Shown: positions 40,013 to 48,615, counted from the stretch's first letter. The stretch: 64,000 nt of DNA from G038396625 sp038396625 (GCA_038396625.1 CP121688.1:2356001-2420000); one strand, 5' to 3'. Made by a program: numbers and translations. Notes: generated by a model not told the origin, from the sequence alone.

Positions 40013-40969
40013 TTAGTACGCCATAAGTAAATTTTTCATTAATTCCTTATCTAAATTACCGCCACTAACGACCATAGCTACATTTTTTCCTTCAAACAGT
40101 TCTGGTTTTGTCATCAAAGCAGCAACACCAACTGCACTTGAAGGCTCTGCAACCACTTTTTCCTCTGTAAGCAAGCGTACCGTTGCTTTTTTAATCATTT
40201 CTTCATCTACTTCAATTATATGGTCTATACATGTTTTTGCCATGGCATAGGGTATTTCTCCTATACCGCCCACTAATGCATCACAAACAGATGCTTCTGT
40301 TGGATATTCTAGATAACAAGTTTTGTCTTCTAAAGCCTTTATCATTGCAGGGCAAGCAGCAGTCTGTACACCAATAATTTTAATGTCAGGTTTAATGTGT
40401 TTTGCTGCTACACCAATTCCTGTAATCATCCCACCCCCTCCAATTGGTACTACAATCATGTCAATATCTGGATTCTGCTCAAGTATTTCTAATCCAATCG
40501 TCCCTTGTCCAGCAATTACTTCTACATCGGAACACGGATCTATAAAGGTTAATTTTTCTTTTTCCAATACTTCCATAGCAATTCTATGGGTGTCATCATA
40601 GGTTTTTCCAACTTTATTTACTTTTGTACCATAATACTCTATTTTTTTTGTTTTTGAAAAAGGCGTACTTTCTGGTACAAAGATTTTAACATTATGAATA
40701 CCCAATAAATTAGATGCATAACTTACACTGGCACCATGATTGCCAGAAGAAACGGCCATTATTCCACGTTCCTTTTCTCCTTCCGTTAAGGCTGTCATTT
40801 TGCTAAATGCGCCTCTAACTTTAAAGGCTTTTAGTTTTTGCTGGCACTCTAGTTTTAAGAATATTTTTATTGAACCCTCGCTTAATCCCATTGCAAAGTC
40901 CAACGGTGTTCTATAAATATAGTCTTTAATTCTCTCTCTTGCAGCTACAACGTCCTTCATTTTAATCAT
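40013..40969 (-). CDS. PLP-dependent threonine/serine dehydratase-like enzyme
   Basis: About 318 residues, fold type II PLP enzyme. The PLP lysine sits in KAFKVRGAF (family S-F-K-x-R-G-A; here Ala replaces Ser). SSGNHGASVSYA binds the substrate carboxylate, VVPIGGGGMITGIG holds PLP phosphate, and MVVSGGNLD ends the protein. No C-terminal ACT domain, so it is not the allosteric biosynthetic IlvA. The ATG at 40969 is chosen (GAGGGGG before it). First enzyme after MarR. May dehydrate threonine, serine or a beta-hydroxy-amino acid; EutB- and BhcB-like enzymes share this architecture. Confidence 0.87.
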   Translation of the reverse strand: MIKMKDVVAARERIKDYIYRTPLDFAMGLSEGSIKIFLKLECQQKLKAFKVRGAFSKMTALTEGEKERGIMAVSSGNHGASVSYASNLLGIHNVKIFVPESTPFSKTKKIEYYGTKVNKVGKTYDDTHRIAMEVLEKEKLTFIDPCSDVEVIAGQGTIGLEILEQNPDIDMIVVPIGGGGMITGIGVAAKHIKPDIKIIGVQTAACPAMIKALEDKTCYLEYPTEASVCDALVGGIGEIPYAMAKTCIDHIIEVDEEMIKKATVRLLTEEKVVAEPSSAVGVAALMTKPELFEGKNVAMVVSGGNLDKELMKNLLMAY

Positions 40970-41040
40970 GTTATTTCCCCCTCTTTTAAAATTCATTTGT
41001 ATTCATATTAAAAATCTTAAATCATAGAAACATTGTTAAA

Positions 41041-41496
41041 TTAGTAAATTCTCTTCTCCCCACTTTTTACAATTTCCCAATCTTTTTCTATATTTCTACG
41101 CATCTTTTTCAATAACCCATATATCTTTTCTCTTTCCTCTTGATCAAATCCATTTAAAGCATTTTTTGTTGAAAGATCTTCTTCTTTTCGCAAAAAAGGA
41201 TATATTTTCAACCCCTTTTCCTTAGGATACAATGCAAAGGCTCTTTTGTCTTTTTCATTCTGTTTTCTTAAAATATAATCTTTTTCAGCCAATTTTTTTA
41301 CTGCCTTTGCTGTAGTAGTTCGATCTACTTTCAATAAATTTGACAGTGTTTCTTGATTGATTCCTGGATTTTCACAAATCCTTACTAAAAACAAATATTG
41401 TCCTCTTGCCATATTTATTTCTCTAAATTCAATGTCACTAATGGACTGAAGACATCGCGCAATCATTCCAATTTCCCTTAAAATCAAATAGTCCAT
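41041..41496 (-). CDS. MarR-family transcriptional regulator
   Basis: 151 residues: N-terminal dimerisation helix, winged helix-turn-helix NQETLSNLLKVDRTTTAKAVKKLAEKDYI, and wing RKQNEKDKRAFALYPKEKG. It heads an operon with dehydratase, OCD-like and M20 genes and probably represses it, with ligand an amino-acid-type metabolite. An inverted repeat in its own promoter region fits autoregulation. Confidence 0.92.
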   Translation of the reverse strand: MDYLILREIGMIARCLQSISDIEFREINMARGQYLFLVRICENPGINQETLSNLLKVDRTTTAKAVKKLAEKDYILRKQNEKDKRAFALYPKEKGLKIYPFLRKEEDLSTKNALNGFDQEEREKIYGLLKKMRRNIEKDWEIVKSGEKRIY

Positions 41497-41514
41497 AAAT
41501 CACCTCCCAAAAAC

Positions 41515-41573
41515 ACTTGAACTTTCAAGTATTTTTACAATAGCATAATTTTTCTAGGCTTTCAAGTAGTTTT
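41515..41573 (-). promoter_or_regulatory. MarR operon promoter with operator-like repeats
   Basis: ACTTGAACTTTCAAGT (41515-41530) is an inverted repeat with 7-base arms. A further TTCAAGT copy lies at 41561-41567 on the plus strand and, read on the minus strand, provides a TTGAAA -35 box, 17 bases before TATTGT. The inverted repeat lies at or near the start point, which suits MarR autorepression. Confidence 0.55.
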
Positions 41574-41595
41574 CTTAAAATTTCAATAAAGATTT

Positions 41596-41644
41596 GTTAA
41601 TAAAGAAAGGACCCTGGAAATTCCGGAGTCCTTTCTTTATTAAC
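41596..41644 (-). terminator. Long stem-loop ending the left grd operon
   Basis: GTTAATAAAGAAAGGAC and GTCCTTTCTTTATTAAC form a 17-bp stem with an inner CCGGAATTTCCAGG-type hairpin. It occupies the place where the grdD terminator would be. Confidence 0.8.
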
Positions 41645-41995
41645 AAATATCCTCTTCTTTTTAGCTTGGCAATATCTTCTTTAAACAATGGATGATTTCC
41701 TAACTCTACCTTTATAACGGCTGTAAATCCTTTATCTAACTTTACTAAATCAAAGGCATCAGAAATTTTCATCAGTCCGATAAATTCATCTTTGAGCATG
41801 GTTTCTCCTAATTTTCCAAATCGCTCTGCTCCTGGTACTTCCTTGTCATGTCATGACATTGCATAACCTCGTAATTCCTCTTGCACACGATTATCGATAT
41901 AAGTTTGATTCGGTAGGTACTTTACTACTTTCTCATAGCTTCTTATATGCTCAGGAAGTTTCTTGCTGACATAATATATAATTTTTTCATGTCCT
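41641..41995 (-). pseudogene. Remnant of grdC fused to the last codons of grdD
   Basis: The minus strand encodes pieces matching intact GrdC of this window (49814-51352): PNQTYI, EELRGYA, GAERFGKLGE, DEFIGLMKISDAFDLVKLDK, and GNHPLFKEDIAKL. The tryptophan codon of GrdC's PWH is TGA here (41853-41851), the start codon region is lost, and the match stops at about GrdC residue 130. The adjoining bases TTAACAAATAT equal the 3' end of grdD (stop and GDIC codons at 48616). A deletion therefore joined early grdC to the end of grdD, removing about 2.3 kb. No function expected. Confidence 0.88.
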
Positions 41996-42017
41996 ATAGG
42001 TCATTCAATGTAATTCT

Positions 42018-42488
42018 TTAGAATTTACAGAACTGATCTCTAATAGATGTCATTTCAGAGATAATCTCATCTACATCTAGAACCATTTCCATCATGCCAA
42101 TTTGTTCGTCATATACTTCTGGATTTACAGCTTCTTTAAACTCTGGCTCTACTGCATGATATACTCTAAGTCCTAACTGGACTCCTGCCAATGAACCTGC
42201 GAAAGTAGGGTCTCCATTTGTAACAGTTTCAGCAGCTAATCCTGCGGATTCTGCTTCTGCTGCTCCGATTAGTACGATCATATTCTCTGCACCGTACTTC
42301 TCTGTCATAGATTTTACCCTATTTTGATTCTCTAGATCCATTGCTCCTGCAGCGGTTCAGACAAAGCACTCGGTAGAAGAAAATACTACCTCTGCCCCCG
42401 TACCTTTTAGGCATTCTTCAATCGCAGGACCTGGTATACCATCTCTGTCGCCAATGATGATGACTTTTTTTCCATCAAACATACTCAT
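42018..42488 (-). CDS. grdA: Glycine/sarcosine/betaine reductase selenoprotein A (left copy)
   Basis: About 156 residues, selenocysteine-containing component A that receives the carboxymethyl group from component B and is reduced by thioredoxin. The start ATG at 42488 gives [20 protein letters not shown]; the codon UGA at 42359-42357 is Sec44 in STECFV-Sec-TAAGAM. A SECIS-like hairpin follows immediately. The rest, [18 protein letters not shown] to the stop, is nearly identical to the right copy (52973-53443). Automatic annotation that stops at UGA would report only the last 107 residues. It lies 61 bases after trxA and just before the broken grdC. Confidence 0.96.
42338..42355 (-). other. 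SECIS-like hairpin after UGA of left grdA
   Basis: CCGCTGC and GCAATGG pair (one mismatch, one G-U) around an AGGA loop, starting two bases after the UGA codon. Confidence 0.55.
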
Positions 42489-42548
42489 GGTTTCTACCAT
42501 CCTTTCTTTTGTATTGATTATTTACTTTATGTATGGTTAGATCCCTGA

Positions 42549-42869
42549 TTAACCCACATGCTTTTGAATCATTGCATCAATGTTTGCTCTTGTTGCATCT
42601 TCTTTGGTTACTTCCTCTACCTTTTCACCATCTTTGTATAGAGCTACGGTTGGAAGCCCTAATATTCTTTGTGAGATTGCAAGTCTTCTTGCCTTTGTTG
42701 TGTTTAGCTTTGTGAATTTTACCTTTCCCTCATATTTTGCTGCTAATTCTTCTACATCTGGCATTAATGCCTTGCAAGGCTCACAGCCATCACTCCAGTA
42801 GTCTACAAGCACATAGCCTTGTGCTTCTAATACTTCTGTTTGAAAAGTTTCCTTATCTACTGCTAACAT
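42549..42869 (-). CDS. trxA: Thioredoxin of grd type (left copy)
   Basis: 106 residues with the redox motif WSDGCEPC (Cys29, Cys32) in place of the usual WCGPC. This GCEPC form is known from thioredoxins linked to glycine reductase. The cis-Pro region is [12 protein letters not shown]. Reduces the selenenyl-sulfide of GrdA. It is nearly identical in sequence to the right copy at 54863-55183. It precedes left grdA by 61 bases. Confidence 0.93.
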   Translation of the reverse strand: MLAVDKETFQTEVLEAQGYVLVDYWSDGCEPCKALMPDVEELAAKYEGKVKFTKLNTTKARRLAISQRILGLPTVALYKDGEKVEEVTKEDATRANIDAMIQKHVG

Positions 42870-42979
42870 GTTTTTGCCTCCTTTTTATCTTGATAGCTAC
42901 AACTGTCTTTTAAAGCATGAATTGCTGCTATCAGAAGATTTTCATCTAAATAACCGCACCCATGATTTTTCTACCTGTA

Positions 42980-44083
42980 TTAAATAAGTTCATTTTTTGC
43001 ATCCTTAATTACTTTAACATTTTTAATGCTTTTAAGAATCATTAAACCCAATAATAATATTCCTACATATCCATTAATCACATAAATAATATTTACCAAT
43101 CTATCAAAAGGTACTTTTAGTCCAATAAAAGTTCCTACAATCGCTAGTGCTATAGTAACAATTTTAAATTTATTGCTCTTTTCATCTGCAATTCTAGATG
43201 AAACAGTCCAAAGAAGAGGTACAGATGTAGTGTAAATTCCTGCAGTAACAGTTATTGAGAATATTATTGCTACCATTGGATGTAGATTTGCTGCCAATAT
43301 TAATGATGGAATCATAGACCCTGCCACTTGCTCAATGTTTGCCATCAATCCTAATGTTACTATTATAACGGCAAGAGAAAAAGCTGCTGCTCCATAAATT
43401 GCTCCAAGGGATGCTTCTTTCTTGCTATTTGCTGTTGCCCCCATAGAAGCCATAAAGGATGCTAGCCAAAGCATACAAAAACCTACATAAGAGCCTGCTG
43501 CAAATATCCAATTTGTTGATGCCTTCATTAAATTTAAAGTAGGTATAACTTTACTTGCTTCGTTTAAGCCTAGAGGGTTTTTGATAAGAGCTGACAATCC
43601 TAAAAATATAGATAATACAACTATTATGGGACCAATCTTGCCTATCACATTAACTATCTTTTTTAATCCAAAAATAACTGTCCCTCCTGCAATGACAGCC
43701 ATCAATATGCCACCGACTGAAACTGGCAAACCATACTGTTGATTTAGCGTAGCTCCCGCTCCTGCAATCATTACAATAAAAGACATGTAAATAAAAGCTA
43801 TGGAAAAGTAATCATAAAAGCTACCTATGGCTTTTCCACAATAATAAGTGTAAATATCACTTCCTTTTGGAAATTTATGCTCCTGCCCTACTGTGATAAA
43901 GCTTATGCCTACATACAAAAACAAAACAAATACAACTACAGCACCTGCAACACCCTTGTATCCATAAGCAGCAAAATATTGCATAATTTCCTGTCCTGTA
44001 GCAAATCCAGAACCTATCAAAAATGCTATGAAAGCGCCTGCAAAAGAAATCACTTGTTTTAGACTTACATTTTGATTATCCAT
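42980..44083 (-). CDS. YkvI-type membrane transporter
   Basis: About 367 residues with ten or more hydrophobic segments and the pattern FAGAFIAFLIGSGFATGQEIMQYFAAYG near the N-terminus (quoted as two parts: IGSGFATGQEIMQYF and GAFIAFL). It resembles B. subtilis YkvI, an uncharacterised relative of amino-acid transporters with the LeuT fold. It lies between a component-B subunit gene and trxA inside the left grd operon, so it is a good candidate importer of that reductase's substrate. The ATG at 44083 follows AAGGTGAGTGTAT; a GTG at 44089 overlaps the site region. Confidence 0.8.
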   Translation of the reverse strand: MDNQNVSLKQVISFAGAFIAFLIGSGFATGQEIMQYFAAYGYKGVAGAVVVFVLFLYVGISFITVGQEHKFPKGSDIYTYYCGKAIGSFYDYFSIAFIYMSFIVMIAGAGATLNQQYGLPVSVGGILMAVIAGGTVIFGLKKIVNVIGKIGPIIVVLSIFLGLSALIKNPLGLNEASKVIPTLNLMKASTNWIFAAGSYVGFCMLWLASFMASMGATANSKKEASLGAIYGAAAFSLAVIIVTLGLMANIEQVAGSMIPSLILAANLHPMVAIIFSITVTAGIYTTSVPLLWTVSSRIADEKSNKFKIVTIALAIVGTFIGLKVPFDRLVNIIYVINGYVGILLLGLMILKSIKNVKVIKDAKNELI

Positions 44084-44181
44084 ATACACTCACCTTCCAC
44101 CTGTATTTGCAAGTAAAATTAATCTTGCACTAAGATTTAAAACCCGACATATCCGTTAATATCGTTAAACTTATGTCAATC

Positions 44182-44219
44182 TTTAGTCCGGAACTCTTCT
44201 TCCTGAGTCCCGGACTAAA
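44182..44219 (-). other. Strong hairpin between component-B gene and transporter
   Basis: TTTAGTCCGGGACTC and GAGTTCCGGACTAAA pair over 15 bp (one G-U) just after the reductase gene. No clear T-run; likely partial terminator or processing site. Confidence 0.6.
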
Positions 44220-44232
44220 GGTTAAGTTTTTA

Positions 44233-45537
44233 TCAAAATTCGGTGACTTCACTTACTTCTGTAGATAAGGCATCTAGAGCTTTTTTCACTAATCCTTTTC
44301 TAAGGTCCATCTCTTCTTGAGATGAAAGATTTGGGTTGCCTACTGGATGAGGAATTGCAATGGTTGGAACTATCCTATTCGCTCCAACAGACTTTGAAAT
44401 TGTCGTTATGGTAGACATATGAACTATCGGAATTCCATATCTTTCAATTTCTTTTACCATCGTTGCGCCGCAACGTGTACAAGTACCTCAGGTAGATGTT
44501 AGTATTACACCATCGACCCCTGCTGCCTTTAGTTCAGCTCCGATTTGCTTTCCAAAAGTTATTGCATTGCCAACAGAAGTTCCTGTACCTGTTGTTGTAT
44601 AAAAATATTGGTAAACTCCTCCAATATAACCTTCTTTTTGATACATCTTTAAAGCATCAAGTGGTGCTACTCTATCGGGGATTTCATTAACATATACAGG
44701 GTCATAACCTCCATGGATAGTACAATAATCTGATCCTAAAGCATCTTTATCTTTTACATCATACTTGCCCCACTTTTGTGCACTGGCGGATTGAATCCTA
44801 TCAGGATTGTTTAGTGGTACTATTCCACCACTTGTAACTAGCGCAATGGTTGCCTTGCTTAAATTCTTAATTGGAGATGCTGGATCAACCTTGTCAAACA
44901 CAGGCATTGGAAGTTCTGTTTCAAATTTTTTACCTTTCAGTCTAGCAAGAAGCATTTCAACCGCTCTCTGAGAACCTCTCTTTTCTGCAAAAACTGTAAG
45001 TCTCTTACCTTGAGGAATATAGCCTTCTTCATGTGGAAGTCCAAGTTCAGTTCCATTTAATATCTTTTTTACAATATTAGACATAACAGGTAGTGCCTTT
45101 CGCATTCCAGCTGCTGAGTCCGGTGTGCTAACAACGATTACCTTGTCCTTACAGGTATCCACTCCTGGATTTTCAATATACATTCCTGTTACGGCTGGAA
45201 CATTCAGTTCTTCAACTATTGCTTTAGCGATTTCACCACAAGCCATCCCATATCTTCCAGCATTAAATGCAGGTCCGGTAACAACAATATCTGGAGAAAT
45301 TTCCTTAACGACATTAAGAATGTATTGAAGTGCATCCTCTTTGTATTCATTATAATAGTTATCACCACAAATTATCGTACCAACTACTTCTGCATCTTCC
45401 TTAACAAAATCTTTAAAACCAAATGCAGGACCCACTGCTTCTTTTTTAAACATTGGCTCTATTCCAGCTTTGTCTTCTCCACCTATCTGACCAAAAAACT
45501 GATTTACATAATATAGCACCTTGAATTTATTTGACAT
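44233..45537 (-). CDS. Component B selenoprotein subunit, GrdB/GrdF/GrdH type (left operon)
   Basis: About 434 residues. It starts MSNKFKVLYYVNQFFGQIGGED and contains Sec350 (UGA at 44490-44488) in ILTST-Sec-GTCTRCGATM, so the redox motif is U-x2-C-x2-C. The C-terminal part reads GIPIVHMSTITTISKSVGAN and ANRIVPTIAIPHPVGNP. Related to but clearly different from the right-operon GrdB. In component B this subunit binds the substrate (glycine, sarcosine or betaine) with the pyruvoyl-carrying partner encoded just upstream. Which substrate it takes cannot be read from sequence here; sarcosine (GrdF) or betaine (GrdH) are the known alternatives. Translation tools will split it at UGA. Confidence 0.85.
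44461..44475 (-). other. SECIS-like hairpin after UGA of left GrdB-type gene
   Basis: CGTTGC and GCAACG form a perfect 6-bp stem around GGC, 12 bases after the UGA codon; the right grdB has the same structure. Confidence 0.65.
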
Positions 45538-45561
45538 GATTCATCCTCCCTTCTGATTCTA

Positions 45562-46848
45562 CTAATATAGTTTCACTGTACAATTGTGATATCCTATCTC
45601 CGAAGTAGATCCTATTACAGCATTTAATTCACACATTAGTGTTCCATCCTCCAATAATGCACCATCCCATCCTCCTGCAAGGTTAGCAATTGCCTTTGAA
45701 TTGCCGATTACTTTATCCGCAGGCGGCAGAGTAACAACATGACTAACATTTCCAGCAGATACAACTGCTACTGCTTCTTTCGTTGTATCTGCTAGTGGCT
45801 GTGACATACCATCTCTACCTGAGCATTCATCTGTAATTAATACAGTCTTAATCCCTGCATCCTCAAGTCTTTTGCATATCATAAGAAGGTCTGAATCTGG
45901 ATTTCCATAACCTTCTTCAGATACAATAACACCATCTGCGCCAAGCATTTTGCAAAGCTTTGCAGTGTAATCGCAGGTTCTAAACTTTCCTTCAAGTGTA
46001 GTAAGTTCCGGAGTTAATATTACGCCTAAGAAATTTATTTCCTTCCCATGCTGTGCATATAAGTCAAGTATTGCAGAGTTGTTTTGATGCTGATAGGTTG
46101 TAATCTTGTCGCATGCAGCAACACAGTTGCCGCTAATAACAGCACCGTCAAGCTCTTCATTTGGATGAATTAAAGTAGGTAATATCAATTGACTGTTTAC
46201 ACCATATATATATCCATCATGAAGAAGTCCTTGTGATATAAGCATCTCAACATATAAAACCTTTGGAAGATGAGGATATTTTTTTGTTTCCTCATCAATA
46301 TTACCCATTTCATAGGTTAATACTTCATCTACTACGGCTTCTCTGCCTGCTTCCCCAACAAATTCTGCAGCTCGAAGACCTGCAAGCCTTACTGTTGTTT
46401 CATGGGTATGGGGATCAATCTCTCTAACTGGTATAATATCAACAACTAAATTATAGGTTTTTGAAAAAGGAGTCCATTTTGCTCCCTCACCCCACATATC
46501 TACAACCCCTTCTTGGAATCCTACGATGTCTCCGATTGTAACAACAGCAGCTCCATATAAGACATTAACTTGCCCATCCCCTAGCTGCGCAATCTTAGTT
46601 GAAACTCCTGGAAAACCATTTCCTGATCCTTTAACCTTAACTCTTGGTTCAATGACATCCTTGACTGGTATAATCCTTTTCTTTTCTCCTGGTCTTGCAA
46701 TGTCTACCTTAATCTCCTTAATTCTTTTGTCTTCCATTAGTTTAGCTATCAAAGCCTCTTTGTTTACGGTTAGAATCCCGTCTTTCACCGCAGTTTCTTC
46801 TCCAAACTGCAGATCTTTGATGTGTACTCTTCCAATTTCCAGTTTCAA
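45562..46848 (-). CDS. Component B pyruvoyl-precursor subunit, GrdE/GrdG/GrdI type (left operon)
   Basis: 428 residues, the same length as right-operon GrdE. A TTG start at 46848 is placed by GGAGGTGATTCTT. Begins MKLEIGRVHIKDLQFGEETA. The cleavage motif SGNCVAACDK has Cys242 at the same position as in the right copy; in GrdE autocleavage there yields the pyruvoyl group that forms a Schiff base with the amine substrate. Only moderately similar to right GrdE, so it is a paralogue, GrdG (sarcosine) or GrdI (betaine) being the known types. Lies 24 bases before its GrdB-type partner. Confidence 0.87.
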   Translation of the reverse strand: MKLEIGRVHIKDLQFGEETAVKDGILTVNKEALIAKLMEDKRIKEIKVDIARPGEKKRIIPVKDVIEPRVKVKGSGNGFPGVSTKIAQLGDGQVNVLYGAAVVTIGDIVGFQEGVVDMWGEGAKWTPFSKTYNLVVDIIPVREIDPHTHETTVRLAGLRAAEFVGEAGREAVVDEVLTYEMGNIDEETKKYPHLPKVLYVEMLISQGLLHDGYIYGVNSQLILPTLIHPNEELDGAVISGNCVAACDKITTYQHQNNSAILDLYAQHGKEINFLGVILTPELTTLEGKFRTCDYTAKLCKMLGADGVIVSEEGYGNPDSDLLMICKRLEDAGIKTVLITDECSGRDGMSQPLADTTKEAVAVVSAGNVSHVVTLPPADKVIGNSKAIANLAGGWDGALLEDGTLMCELNAVIGSTSEIGYHNCTVKLY

Positions 46849-46936
46849 AAGAATCACCTCCATAGAATTTGGTTTACACTTAAATAGAGATTTATTAAAT
46901 TTGATGAAATTATCTTTTCCATCAAAGTTTAATCAT

Positions 46937-47302
46937 TTAAGTACTCCTAAAAAGATTTAGTGCATTTTCTAAAAGCTTAATATCAATAAGCGCATAATCC
47001 TCTGAATTGATGTTGTCTATATTCCTTTGTTCCGTGAGCCTCCTGTATTTAATGATACTGTTCTCGATAGTTTCAACATGGAATGGATTAATTCCACTAT
47101 TCTTTTGCCCGATAATTACTGAACAATAGGGAGAAAATAGCATTCTTATACTTGCTGCTAAAGGATGGCTAATTAGTTCAAAGCCCTCATGAACTAAGTT
47201 CCTAGTTCTAACCAATACATTCTCATAAGTCTCTTCAGTAAAAAGTACATTATCAAAAGTTTCATTTACTTTCGGGTTATTCGTAACTATAAGGTAACTC
47301 AA
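46937..47302 (-). CDS. GrdX-family protein (left operon)
   Basis: 121 residues: MSYLIVTNNPKVNETF, then LVHEGFELISHPLAASIRMLFSP and YCSVIIGQ. Shares the pattern TNNPKV, HEG-x-L-x-(T/S)HPL and N-terminal strand with right-operon GrdX (56290-56682). GrdX is found at the head of grd operons; its function is unknown. It precedes the component-B pair by 88 bases. Confidence 0.85.
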   Translation of the reverse strand: MSYLIVTNNPKVNETFDNVLFTEETYENVLVRTRNLVHEGFELISHPLAASIRMLFSPYCSVIIGQKNSGINPFHVETIENSIIKYRRLTEQRNIDNINSEDYALIDIKLLENALNLFRST

Positions 47303-47579
47303 AGAACCCCTCCTTGTGCAAAATTTTTAAATTTTTCCACTTACATAGTGCAAAATAAAAGCTATCACCTTTTGCATGTTTGACATATGACAAGATTATG
47401 CTTCTTGTATACTTTTTGTACATCATATGTTTTATATTATATTATTAGACGTTTATTTTAAAAATCCTTCTAGTATATTTAATATTTTTTATATTTTTTG
47501 ATTATTCATTATAATTAAATTTGGTTTTAATTTTCTAGCTACTATTATCAAGCTACGCTAAACCTGTTGCATAAATAAA
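47303..47579 (-). promoter_or_regulatory. Upstream region of left grd operon with GntR-type inverted repeat
   Basis: No gene is seen. TGTATACTTTTTGTACA (47406-47422) is an inverted repeat TGTA-N9-TACA near the presumed promoter; the TTGTATAC part resembles FCD-type GntR operators. The rest is AT-rich. Confidence 0.4.
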
Positions 47580-47632
47580 AAAGTTCTGAAATCTACCTAG
47601 TGTCGCTACACTAAGCTAATTTCAGAACTTTA
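47580..47632 (-). terminator. Terminator of GntR gene
   Basis: AAAGTTCTGAAAT and ATTTCAGAACTTT form a 13-bp stem with a long inner loop (inner repeat TAGTGT/ACACTA), followed by TTTTTTATTT on the minus strand. Confidence 0.85.
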
Positions 47633-47648
47633 TTTCTAATAAGTATGC

Positions 47649-48287
47649 TTAAAGCATCTCTTGTCTTATTTTTTCAACAAATGTGTCTATATGTTCTCTC
47701 GCATATTTTTCTGCCATTTCAGGATTTTTTTCCTTTATTGCATTAAGAATATTTCCAAGGGTATCGGTAAACAAATTAATACTATCAAAATATTGTTGTG
47801 AATAATGCCACAGTCTTTCAGTATGAAGATGTAAATAGGCAAGCATTTCAGCAAGGCATATATTTCCACTACCTTGTAAAATAATATCATGAAATCTTTC
47901 ATCATCATTAATTGCCTTTTGATAATCTTCATTGATGTCATATTTATTTAATCTTTGTAGTATCGCCTCAAGTTCTTCAATTTGACTGCTAGTAATTCTA
48001 CTAACAGCTAATTTTGCAGCAAAGGGGTCCATCTGCCTTGTTACTTCAAATACCGATTTCATATATTTAAAGTCAATAGGTGTAACCTGTGCTCCGAATC
48101 TCGGGATTATATTTAGCAGTTTGTCAGCATTTAACTGTTGAAATATCTTTCTTATTGGTGTTCTGCTTACACCAAATTCATTTGCAATATCTTCTTCATT
48201 CAAAACTTGCCCTGGCTCATAATCTAGGTTAACAATTCTCTTTATTAAAATTTCGTATATCTCATCAGTATTAATTAACTTTTCCAC
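47649..48287 (-). CDS. GntR-family regulator (FCD type)
   Basis: About 212 residues. N-terminal winged helix-turn-helix (LNEEDIANEFGVSRTPIRKIFQQL) and a helical FCD ligand domain with acidic/histidine residues (DDERFHDIIL, LHLHTERLW, AREHIDTFV). It stands alone upstream of the left grd operon and probably controls it in response to the transported amine or a fermentation metabolite. The start is uncertain: GTG at 48287 follows GAGG by nine bases; a GTG at 48302 or extension to 48377 is possible. Confidence 0.85.
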   Translation of the reverse strand: MEKLINTDEIYEILIKRIVNLDYEPGQVLNEEDIANEFGVSRTPIRKIFQQLNADKLLNIIPRFGAQVTPIDFKYMKSVFEVTRQMDPFAAKLAVSRITSSQIEELEAILQRLNKYDINEDYQKAINDDERFHDIILQGSGNICLAEMLAYLHLHTERLWHYSQQYFDSINLFTDTLGNILNAIKEKNPEMAEKYAREHIDTFVEKIRQEML

Positions 48288-48441
48288 AACATCCAGCCTC
48301 ACAATCACATAGTATATTCCATTATTTATTACTATTATTATATATATACATTGACTTTTAATCAATAACAAACTCAAGAGTCATGTAAAGTAGAGGCCTT
48401 AATCTTAAAAGAAAACCTCAAATAAAATTATATACCACATA

Positions 48442-48586
48442 TCAGATGATAAAAAGTTCATAACCATCCCTAATTTCATGGTCCAGAGTATCAAAACATT
48501 TACTTAGGTCCATATCTACCACATGTTTTAAGTTATACCTATTCATAAAGTGTTCAGCTTTGGCAACATGCCTCGCAAACAGAAAA
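48442..48586 (-). pseudogene. Fragment of group II intron reverse transcriptase
   Basis: The minus strand frame ending at a TGA (48444-48442) encodes RHVAKAEHFMNRYNLKHV followed by VVDMDLSKCFDTLDHE. The VVDMDL-x-KCFDTLDHE pattern is the fingers-palm motif of group II intron (LtrA-like) reverse transcriptases. Only about 45 residues remain, with no start and no later RT motifs. It is a relic of a mobile intron or retroelement between the two grd gene sets. Confidence 0.7.
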
Positions 48587-48607
48587 ACGCTGGAAGTTCC
48601 AGCGTTC
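48581..48607 (-). terminator. Terminator of glycine reductase operon
   Basis: AACGCTGGAA and TTCCAGCGTT form a 10-bp stem followed by TTTCTG on the minus strand, 10 bases after the grdD stop. Confidence 0.8.
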
Positions 48608-48615
48608 TCTCTCGA

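Noticed and set aside
41851..41853. TGA in the grdC remnant as another selenocysteine
   Set aside because: It replaces a tryptophan of intact GrdC and the gene is also cut off downstream, so it is a nonsense mutation.
42018..42341. Short GrdA starting at MDLENQ
   Set aside because: The true start is upstream at 42488, with UGA as Sec44; the short form would lack the redox centre. The same applies to 52973-53296, 44233-44460 and 51610-51843.
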